Below are positions 7,339-13,256 of a stretch of DNA of 36,805 bases, piece by piece. Within the stretch, counting starts at the first letter, position 1. Each line of letters starts with the position of its first letter. The notes under the pieces were generated by a model. It saw only the letters and a list, made by a program, of their open reading frames with translations. It did not search any database and was not told where the DNA came from. The stretch lies in assembly GCA_035695045.1 (NCBI GenBank), contig DASSEX010000021.1:1-36805 (forward strand), in the 5' to 3' direction. The stretch is from DASSKP01 sp035695045. Lineage in GTDB: Bacteria > Actinomycetota > Actinomycetes > JAFAQI01. Both the position numbers and the translations under genes were made by a program.

Positions 7339-7995
7339 ATGTCCGCAGCAGCGCTGACCCGGCCGGATACGACCGACATGGTGGCGGTGCACCGAGTGTT
7401 CCGTGAGTCGCTCGGCGTCGCTCCGCAGCTGATCGGTTCGGTGCCGGGTGACGACGCGGAGCGGGTGAATGCGGTCGCCGGCTACTACGCCGACATCCTT
7501 GCCTTCCTGCACGTGCACCACGAGGGCGAGGACGAGCTGCTCTGGCCGAAGCTGATCGAGCGCTGCCCCGAGCAGGCCGACGTCATCCGCCGGATCGCCG
7601 GGCAGCACGAGGGCGTGCTCACCGCTCTGCAGACGGCGGAGACCTACCTCGAGGCGTGGAAGGCCGAGCCCACCACCGACAACGCGGCGACGCTGGCGGC
7701 GGCACTGATCACACTGGCCGTCGGGCTGGGCGCGCACCTCGACGAGGAAGAGCGAGTGATCCTTCCGCTCGCAGCCGACCACCTCACGGGGGAGGAGTGG
7801 GGCGCGCTCCCGGCGCACGGCATGCAGAACTTCCGCGGCGAGCGGATCTGGCTCATCCTCGGGTTGATCCGTGAGCAGATGACCGACACGCAGCGGTCGT
7901 CGATGGACGCGCACATGCCGCCTCCGGTGCGGGAGTTCTGGGTCAACGTCGGCGAGCCACAGTTCGTCAAGTTCATCGCCGACATCCGGCGCTGA
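7339..7995 (+). CDS. Hemerythrin HHE cation-binding domain protein
   Basis: 218 residues, alpha-helical. The iron-ligand pattern of the hemerythrin-like (HHE) family is visible: His18 in helix 1, HVHHEGEDELLWP (residues about 58-70, HxxxE/D pair), QHEGVL in helix 3 and HLDEEERVILPL in helix 4. Related proteins bind a non-heme di-iron centre and act in O2, NO or redox sensing, or in iron handling; which applies here cannot be read. The start is ATG 7339, preceded by the strong Shine-Dalgarno GAGGGGGAGA; longer in-frame starts are antisense to the BNR gene and rejected. It ends 4 nt before the stop of the convergent metallo-hydrolase gene, inside a 16-bp palindrome. Confidence 0.88.
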   Translation: MSAAALTRPDTTDMVAVHRVFRESLGVAPQLIGSVPGDDAERVNAVAGYYADILAFLHVHHEGEDELLWPKLIERCPEQADVIRRIAGQHEGVLTALQTAETYLEAWKAEPTTDNAATLAAALITLAVGLGAHLDEEERVILPLAADHLTGEEWGALPAHGMQNFRGERIWLILGLIREQMTDTQRSSMDAHMPPPVREFWVNVGEPQFVKFIADIRR

Positions 7996-8005
7996 CGCGT
8001 CAGCG
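7990..8005. other. 16-bp perfect palindrome containing both stop codons of convergent genes
   Basis: CGCTGACGCGTCAGCG equals its own reverse complement. The hemerythrin gene stops at TGA 7993-7995 and the metallo-hydrolase at TGA 8002-8000, so both genes end in the same CGC TGA and the junction is symmetric. It may fold as a short hairpin or bind a dimeric protein, but could also be the chance result of two identical ends. Confidence 0.7.
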
Positions 8006-9253
8006 AGCCGACTCGCGTACTGCCCACCCGAAGACACCTTTGGCCATCGTCGACCGCTCGGCGGCGACACGCGCCGCGTAGACCCTCGCGCGCAGCTCGT
8101 GCGCGGCCGGCGAGTCCGGCCGGTTGAGGACCAGCCACTCCGCGAGCTGTGCCGCGAGGCGGAGCGCCTCGTCGTCGCCGCGCTGCAGCAACACGGTCGC
8201 GCGGGCGATGAGCGCCTCCGGGCCGGCGAGCGCGACGACCTCGTGCGCGAGCTTGGCCTCCGGCGGGGGCTTCAACGTCGCGGGGTTGCCGTCCCACCAG
8301 CCGCCGTAGAGCCGCCAGATGTTGCGCACCACGAACTCCGGCTCGTCGTACACGGGCTGGAGATACGGACGGTCGGCGAGAGCTGCCGGCGGCCGGACGC
8401 TGTGCAGGATCTCGTCCAGCCGGCCGCCCGCGTTCATGAGCTCGACCGTCTGGTCGTGCAATGACTGCAGGAACTCCGCTGTGTCGGTCAGCGCCTGCCG
8501 GACGCGTTCGGCGCCGATGACCGGTACGCCGTGGCCCGGCAGCAGCGTCTCGGCCCCGAGGCCTGCCATCTCGTGAAGGGCGACGGCCCACTCGGCGGCG
8601 TACCGCTGGACCTTCTGCGGGTTGCCCGCGTTCGGTGTCGCCCAGATGAACAGGTCGCCGCAGCACAGCACCTTGCGGTCGGCGAACCAGGTCCACGTGT
8701 GGTCGTCGGTCTCGCCGCGGGCCGCGTGCAGCTCGACCCGCTCGCCGACGTCGAGCGTCTTCATGCCCCGATAGGTCTCGTCCGGGTAGCGATAGTCCGT
8801 CGGCCACTGCAGGTCATCCATGCCGAACTGACGGCGGTTGATGGTCGCGTTGTAGCCCGCGGTCAGCCGGTAGCGGTCGAAGCGTGCCGGCAGCGCCTCC
8901 TGCGCGTGGACGACCGGTCGCTCCCAGCCGTTCGCGGTGGCTTCGGCGTCGAACGGGCCGACACCGAAGACGTGGTCGATGTGGCCGTGGCTGAAGACGA
9001 CGTCGTGAAGCCGCTGCTCGGGCTGCCATCCGCGGATCTGTTCGTGCAGCAGTGGCCCGAAGACAGGATCGCCGCTGTCGACCATCACCAGGCCGGCCCG
9101 GGTCGACACGACGGTGGCGTTGGAGAAGCCGTGCCAGAACCGGACGCCGTCCGCGACCTCGACGAGCGATCCCTGGCCGCCCAGCGGGTGATGGTCGTCG
9201 ACGGTGACGTCGCCGTTCCAGAGCTGCTCGGCGAGCTCGAGCACATCGGTCAC
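8000..9253 (-). CDS. MBL-fold metallo-hydrolase, alkyl/aryl-sulfatase (BDS1)-like
   Basis: 417 residues. The metallo-beta-lactamase motif HxHxDH is intact at 89-94 (SHGHIDH), with further metal ligands likely in ETDDH (after AARG), CCGDLF and LLPGHG. The C-terminal part contains YGGWWDGNPATLKPP and a helical AHELRARVYAARV segment, the hallmark of the alkyl-sulfatase dimerisation domain seen in SdsA1/BDS1-type enzymes, which hydrolyse primary or secondary alkyl sulfates. This family is usually longer (over 600 residues) with an SCP2-like C-terminal domain, which is missing here, so it is a shorter relative. GTG 9253 follows GGGGGTTGCA. It is the last gene of a minus-strand cluster with the small membrane protein and peroxiredoxin. 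The coexistence of two sulfotransferases in the window is suggestive but not linked. Confidence 0.85.
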   Translation of the reverse strand: MTDVLELAEQLWNGDVTVDDHHPLGGQGSLVEVADGVRFWHGFSNATVVSTRAGLVMVDSGDPVFGPLLHEQIRGWQPEQRLHDVVFSHGHIDHVFGVGPFDAEATANGWERPVVHAQEALPARFDRYRLTAGYNATINRRQFGMDDLQWPTDYRYPDETYRGMKTLDVGERVELHAARGETDDHTWTWFADRKVLCCGDLFIWATPNAGNPQKVQRYAAEWAVALHEMAGLGAETLLPGHGVPVIGAERVRQALTDTAEFLQSLHDQTVELMNAGGRLDEILHSVRPPAALADRPYLQPVYDEPEFVVRNIWRLYGGWWDGNPATLKPPPEAKLAHEVVALAGPEALIARATVLLQRGDDEALRLAAQLAEWLVLNRPDSPAAHELRARVYAARVAAERSTMAKGVFGWAVRESAR

Positions 9254-9274
9254 TGCAACCCCCTGGCGCCTAGG

Positions 9275-9514
9275 TCATGCCTTCCCGGCGAACTTCACCA
9301 CGGCGAGCGCGCCGACCGCGCCGATGACGAGACCGCGGGCAATCCGGCCGCGGGTCGGCAGCGTCGCCCAGGTGGCCGAGCTGAGGAAGAGCAGCAGGAC
9401 GACCACGACGGCGAGCAGGATTCCGCCGACCGGGCCGTGCACGAAGAGCCCTGTGAGGACGAGCGCCCCGACCGCGATCGCGATCAGGACATTGACCAGC
9501 CGTGACGAACGCAC
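9275..9514 (-). CDS. Small integral membrane protein
   Basis: 79 residues with two or three hydrophobic segments (about 7-24, 29-50 and 61-77) and a short basic loop (PTRGRIAR). No family recognised. It starts at GTG 9514 with no Shine-Dalgarno, but TAGCCT ends 7 nt upstream, suggesting a leaderless transcript in addition to any read-through from the peroxiredoxin gene, whose stop lies 10 nt upstream. The metallo-hydrolase gene follows 21 nt downstream. Confidence 0.65.
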   Translation of the reverse strand: MRSSRLVNVLIAIAVGALVLTGLFVHGPVGGILLAVVVVLLLFLSSATWATLPTRGRIARGLVIGAVGALAVVKFAGKA

Positions 9515-9521
9515 GGCGGTC

Positions 9522-9527
9522 AGGCTA
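9522..9527 (-). promoter_or_regulatory. Candidate leaderless -10 box overlapping the peroxiredoxin stop codon
   Basis: On the minus strand TAGCCT (9527-9522) ends 7 nt before GTG 9514. Its first three bases are the TAG stop of the peroxiredoxin gene (9527-9525). No clear -35. Confidence 0.35.
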
Positions 9528-10079
9528 GGCGGTCGGCTTGGACGTCCGCGCGCGGCGGCGTCGTACCGGCGTCGATGCCTCTTCGGGCTGCGCCGGGTAG
9601 GGAGCCGACGCCGTGGCCGGCAGGCCGCGCAGGACCTCGACCAGCTTGTCGAGCTTCTGGTAGGTGATGCCGGTCGTGCTGACGTGCGACCAGGCGATCC
9701 GGCCCTGCGCGTCGATGACGAAGACCGCGCGGCGGTTGAGCAGCGAGCCGAGCCCGTACGCCGAGAAGACCGTGTTGTCGACGTCGGACAGCAGCGGGAA
9801 GGTCAGGCCACGGTGCTCCTGGAACGCGCGATGGCTCTCGAGGCTCTGGCTCGAGATGCCCCAGAGAGTCGCGTCGAGGTCGCGCAGGACGTCGAGGTCG
9901 TGCTGGTAGGAGCAGAGCTGGCGGGTGCACACCGGCGTCTCGTCGCCGGGATAGAAGGCAAGGACCACCGGATGCCCGCGCTCCGCAGACAGCGTGAAGT
10001 CACGCACGGGGCTGTCCGGCTGCGTCCCCGGAAGGGTGAAGTCGGGGGCGAGGTCTCCCGTGGCGGGCGTTGATGCCAT
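9525..10079 (-). CDS. bcp: Peroxiredoxin, Bcp/PrxQ type
   Basis: 184-residue thioredoxin-fold thiol peroxidase reducing H2O2 and organic peroxides. GDLAPDFTLPG is the N-terminal AhpC/TSA strand. The active site TPVCTRQLC has the peroxidatic Cys51 (with Thr48 and Pro49) and a second Cys56 five residues on, the spacing of PrxQ enzymes with an intramolecular resolving Cys. LSDVDNTVFSAYG and RAVFVIDAQGRI follow as expected. The C-terminus has a basic tail (PVRRRRARTSK) beyond the domain. ATG 10079 is preceded by AAGGAG at good spacing; longer in-frame starts run antisense through glyS and are rejected. It is divergent from glyS and heads a cluster with the small membrane protein and MBL gene. Confidence 0.9.
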   Translation of the reverse strand: MASTPATGDLAPDFTLPGTQPDSPVRDFTLSAERGHPVVLAFYPGDETPVCTRQLCSYQHDLDVLRDLDATLWGISSQSLESHRAFQEHRGLTFPLLSDVDNTVFSAYGLGSLLNRRAVFVIDAQGRIAWSHVSTTGITYQKLDKLVEVLRGLPATASAPYPAQPEEASTPVRRRRARTSKPTA

Positions 10080-10120
10080 GACGACAGGCTCCTTGAGGCG
10101 GCGTACTGCTGTCACTAGTT

Positions 10121-10130
10121 GTTCGGGAAC
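10121..10130. promoter_or_regulatory. Short palindrome in the peroxiredoxin/glyS divergent region
   Basis: GTTCGGGAAC (GTTC-GG-GAAC) lies about 40 nt upstream of the peroxiredoxin start and 80 nt upstream of glyS. It is operator-like in symmetry; no matching regulator is recognised. Confidence 0.25.
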
Positions 10131-10158
10131 TGCCTCGCGACTCCTGCTGCTTCGCGGA

Positions 10159-10164
10159 TAGCCT
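10159..10164 (+). promoter_or_regulatory. Candidate -10 box for glyS
   Basis: TAGCCT fits TANNNT and lies 47 nt upstream of ATG 10212, leaving a short leader. The -35 is not recognisable. Confidence 0.3.
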
Positions 10165-10211
10165 GTGACCTTCACTCGCCGACACCCAGCCGGATGGAGC
10201 CAAGCCCCGCC

Positions 10212-11615
10212 ATGGCAGGAAAAGACGCCGCCGCCGCGCGGATCGACAACCTCGTCAGCCTCTGCAAGCGACGGGGGATCGTCTTCCCCTCGAGCGAGAT
10301 CTACGGCGGCACCCGCTCCGCGTGGGACTACGGTCCGCTCGGCGTCGAGCTCAAGGAGAACATCCGCCGTCAGTGGTGGCGGGCGACGGTGCAGATGCGC
10401 GACGACATCGTCGGCATCGACTCCGCGGTCATCCTGGCACCGGAGGTGTGGAAGGCGTCCGGGCACCTCGACGTCTTCGCCGACCCGCTGATCGAGTGCC
10501 AGTCGTGTCACAAGCGCTACCGGGACGACACGCTGCGGGAGGAGTTCGCGGAGCGACGGAAGATCGACGACCCGGACACGGTGAAGCTGTCGGACGTTCC
10601 CTGTCCCAACTGCGGCACCAAGGGCGCGTGGACCGAGCCGCGGATGTTCAACGGACTGATGCGGACGTTCCTCGGTCCGGTCGAGGACGAGTCCGGACTG
10701 CACTATCTCCGCCCGGAGACGGCGCAGGGCATCTTCGTCAACTTCCTCAACGTCATGACGGCGTCGCGGCGCAAGCCACCGTTCGGTATCGCGCAGACCG
10801 GCAAGTCGTTCCGCAACGAGATCACCCCGGGCAACTTCATCTTCCGCACCCGTGAGTTCGAGCAGATGGAGATGGAGTTCTTCGTCGAGCCGGGCACCGA
10901 CGAGCAGTGGCACGACTACTGGCTGAAGGCGCGCTGGGACTGGTACGTCGACCTCGGGCTGTCAGCCGACAACCTGCGCTACTACGAGCACCCGGCGGAG
11001 AAGCGGTCGCACTACTCCAAGCGCACCGTCGACATCGAGTACCGCTTCCGCTTCGGCGGCTCGGAGTGGGCCGAGCTCGAGGGCATCGCCAACCGGACCG
11101 ACTTCGACCTGACTGCTCACTCAAAGGAGAGCGGCGCGGACCTCACCTTCTTCGACCAGGAGAAGAACGAGCGATGGACGCCGTACGTCATCGAGCCCGC
11201 GGCAGGTCTGACGCGCTGCGTGCTGGCGTTCCTTCTCGACGCGTTGACGGAGGACGAGGCGCCGAACGCGAAGGGCGTCATGGAGAAGCGCACGCTGATG
11301 CGCCTCGACCCGCGGCTCGCGCCGGTGAAGGCGGCGGTGCTGCCGCTGTCGCGCAACGCCGACCTCTCGCCCAAGGCGCGTGACCTCGCCGCCTTGCTGC
11401 GGCAGCGGTGGAACGTCGACTTCGATGACGCGGGAGCGATCGGCCGGCGTTACCGCCGACAGGACGAGATCGGCACGCCGTTCTGCATCACCGTCGACTT
11501 CGAGACGCTCGAGGACGACGCGGTGACGATCCGCCACCGCGACACGATGTCGCAGGAGCGCATCGCGCTCGCCCAGGTCGAGTCCTGGCTCCTCGACCGG
11601 CTGCCGCCCTGCTGA
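10212..11615 (+). CDS. glyS: Glycyl-tRNA synthetase (class II, alpha2 eukaryote-like type)
   Basis: 467 residues; charges tRNA-Gly with glycine in the cytosol. IDNLVSLCKRRGIVFPSSEI followed by YGGTRSAWDYGPLGVELK is the N-terminal catalytic start typical of the single-chain enzyme. The zinc-like Cys pairs C-x2-C (ECQSCHKRY) and CPNCGTKG, class II motif 2 (FRNEITPGNFIFRTREFEQMEMEFF, in part) and motif 3 near the end of the catalytic domain (GLTRCVLAFL) are all present, followed by an anticodon-binding domain. The LRPETAQGIFVNF segment is family-specific. The start is ATG 10212, the shortest that keeps the conserved N-terminus, with GGAG 12 nt before it; ATG 10194 is possible. It is monocistronic or followed by the sulfotransferase 29 nt later. 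Confidence 0.96.
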   Translation: MAGKDAAAARIDNLVSLCKRRGIVFPSSEIYGGTRSAWDYGPLGVELKENIRRQWWRATVQMRDDIVGIDSAVILAPEVWKASGHLDVFADPLIECQSCHKRYRDDTLREEFAERRKIDDPDTVKLSDVPCPNCGTKGAWTEPRMFNGLMRTFLGPVEDESGLHYLRPETAQGIFVNFLNVMTASRRKPPFGIAQTGKSFRNEITPGNFIFRTREFEQMEMEFFVEPGTDEQWHDYWLKARWDWYVDLGLSADNLRYYEHPAEKRSHYSKRTVDIEYRFRFGGSEWAELEGIANRTDFDLTAHSKESGADLTFFDQEKNERWTPYVIEPAAGLTRCVLAFLLDALTEDEAPNAKGVMEKRTLMRLDPRLAPVKAAVLPLSRNADLSPKARDLAALLRQRWNVDFDDAGAIGRRYRRQDEIGTPFCITVDFETLEDDAVTIRHRDTMSQERIALAQVESWLLDRLPPC

Positions 11616-11644
11616 CCCCCGTCCTGCCACCGGAATATCGGGCC

Positions 11645-12379
11645 GTGAGGTGGCGGTCCGTGGTCCGCTCGGCGTTGCGAGTCGCGGAGGTCCCGCGTCC
11701 CCGAGAGCCGCGTCGTTGCCTGTTGTTCGCGCAGGGCCGGACGGGAAGCACGCTGTTCGGAGAGCTTCTCGACAGCCATCCCGAGATGCATTTCGCCCAC
11801 GAGATCCTCCGGGCCAAGGTGCCGTCGGTTCGCCTGTGGGTGGCCGGTGAGCGTCGGCGGCATCCAACGCTCGTTTACGGCTTCCATGTGAAGATCTACC
11901 AACTGACGGACGTCCAGGGTGTTGCGGATCCCGCGCGCTGGCTTCGCCGCATGGCCGATCAAGGCTGGCGGGTGTTGTCGTTGCGCCGAAGAAACGTGCT
12001 GCGACACGTGCTCTCCAACCTGGCCATCAACGCGACCGGGCTGACCCACGACCGACTGGGACAAGGCCCGACCAGGCTGACGGTCGATCCCGTGGAGCTC
12101 GTCCGCTGGATGGACATCCGGTCCGAAGTGGGGCGTCGCGAGACGGCCGCCCTGAGTGGTGTGAACCATGAAGCCTTCGTCTACGAGGACGACCTCTTGG
12201 ACTCGGCCAACTGGCCCGAGACGATGGCTCGCGCGTTCTCGTTCATCGGGCTCGACCCAGTGCCGGTCGGCACCACGTTGAAACGGCGCAACCCCGGCCG
12301 ACTGCCCGACCTGATCGAGAACTACGACGAGGTCGCTGCAGCGGTTGCGTCGGCCGGATACGCCGCCTTTCTGAACTGA
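11645..12379 (+). CDS. Sulfotransferase family protein (Stf0-like)
   Basis: 244 residues. The 5'-PSB loop is FAQGRTGSTLFGELL near residues 26-40, and a 3'-PB-like segment RRRNVLRHVLSNLAINATG sits near 114-132. HFAHEIL and YGFHVKIYQ follow the pattern of Stf0/LPS-type sulfotransferases, which move sulfate from PAPS to glycolipids such as trehalose in mycobacteria; the acceptor here is unknown. YEDDLLDSANW fits the conserved C-terminal helix. GTG 11645 is the start, without a clear Shine-Dalgarno. It is convergent with the methyltransferase gene, and its content and relaxed codon use differ from flanking glyS and ppdK, so an accessory insertion between housekeeping genes is plausible. Confidence 0.8.
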   Translation: MRWRSVVRSALRVAEVPRPREPRRCLLFAQGRTGSTLFGELLDSHPEMHFAHEILRAKVPSVRLWVAGERRRHPTLVYGFHVKIYQLTDVQGVADPARWLRRMADQGWRVLSLRRRNVLRHVLSNLAINATGLTHDRLGQGPTRLTVDPVELVRWMDIRSEVGRRETAALSGVNHEAFVYEDDLLDSANWPETMARAFSFIGLDPVPVGTTLKRRNPGRLPDLIENYDEVAAAVASAGYAAFLN

Positions 12380-12416
12380 CGGCCGTTGGAACACCACCGG
12401 GATGCGGTCGCAGCAT

Positions 12417-13187
12417 TCAGGCAGGCGCGCGACCCGTAGCCAGCACGCGGCGCGACCGCGGCAGCAGCGTGCCGACGGCGAACTCGCCCTCCTCCTGGGC
12501 GTCGCGCAGGCCGGCGTCGTCACCCGGGTCGAGGGCCATGACCTCTGCCCAGAGCGCGCACTCGAGCGCGTGCCAGTCCGGCCGATCCACGACGGAGACG
12601 TCGACGAGGCCACCCGCCGGTAGCGCGGCCGCCAGGTCAACGGCGCGGATGCGCGGCGGCAATGCCTCGTCGTCGCGGTCGAGGGGCTCCCAGGTCGTGA
12701 GAGCGGCACGACCTCCCGGTCGGAGCACACGTCCGACCTCGGCCGCCGCCGCCTTCACTCCGTCGGCGTCGCCGTCGCTCGCGAACTGGATCGCATCGAC
12801 GCACAGCACCGCGTCGACCGCGCCATCCGGCAGCCCGGTGGCTCGAAGGTCGCCGAGCCGGAACTCGGCACGGCCGTCGAGCCCGAACGTGCCCACGCGC
12901 CGTGAGGCGTCATCGATCGCCACCGCCGAGAAGTCGACGCCGACGAGCCGGCAACCGGTCTCGCGGGCGAGCCACAGGCCGTAGCCGCCACGCCCGCAGG
13001 CGAGGTCCAGCAACACGGAGTCAGGGCCGAGGGACAGCAGGCCCGTCACCTCGCGAAGTCCGGACATCGACAGCAGCGACGTCGACACCAGCTCGGGCGG
13101 GAGGCCCAGCAGGCGTTGCCAGACCCGGTCCCGCTCGTTCGCGGACGCCATGCCGCCGTACCACTCGTCGAAGTGCTCCACGGTCAC
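12417..13187 (-). CDS. SAM-dependent methyltransferase (class I)
   Basis: 256 residues from GTG 13187, which has GAAAG about 8 nt upstream; GTG 13208 is an alternative. Rossmann motif I is VLLDLACGRGGYGLWLA, motif post-I CRLVGVDFSAVAIDDA, motif II AEFRLGDLRATGLPDGAVDAV and motif III RVLRPGGRAALTTWEP. It would transfer a methyl group from SAM to a small molecule; the C-terminal half (residues 150 on) that should set substrate specificity is not diagnostic. The N-terminal FDEWYGGMASANERDRVW helix resembles small-molecule methyltransferases. It is divergent from ppdK across about 70 bp. Confidence 0.85.
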   Translation of the reverse strand: MTVEHFDEWYGGMASANERDRVWQRLLGLPPELVSTSLLSMSGLREVTGLLSLGPDSVLLDLACGRGGYGLWLARETGCRLVGVDFSAVAIDDASRRVGTFGLDGRAEFRLGDLRATGLPDGAVDAVLCVDAIQFASDGDADGVKAAAAEVGRVLRPGGRAALTTWEPLDRDDEALPPRIRAVDLAAALPAGGLVDVSVVDRPDWHALECALWAEVMALDPGDDAGLRDAQEEGEFAVGTLLPRSRRVLATGRAPA

Positions 13188-13214
13188 GGGCGGAAGACTT
13201 TCATCCACGGTGGG

Positions 13215-13220
13215 TAGGGT
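13215..13220 (+). promoter_or_regulatory. Candidate -10 box for ppdK
   Basis: TAGGGT, 36 nt before the TTG start, matches TANNNT and lies between the divergent methyltransferase and ppdK genes. It is followed by the Shine-Dalgarno GGAGGAG at 13244-13250. Confidence 0.35.
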
Positions 13221-13256
13221 CAGACTCGCGACACGCCGACGCTGGAGGAGCCCGCC

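Noticed and set aside
5849..7357. 502-codon plus-strand open frame
   Set aside because: Antisense to BNR gene A, which has a signal peptide and Asp boxes; composition is Arg/Val-rich shadow sequence.
10080..10913. N-terminal extension of the peroxiredoxin frame
   Set aside because: It runs antisense through glyS; ATG 10079 has the Shine-Dalgarno and begins the peroxiredoxin domain.
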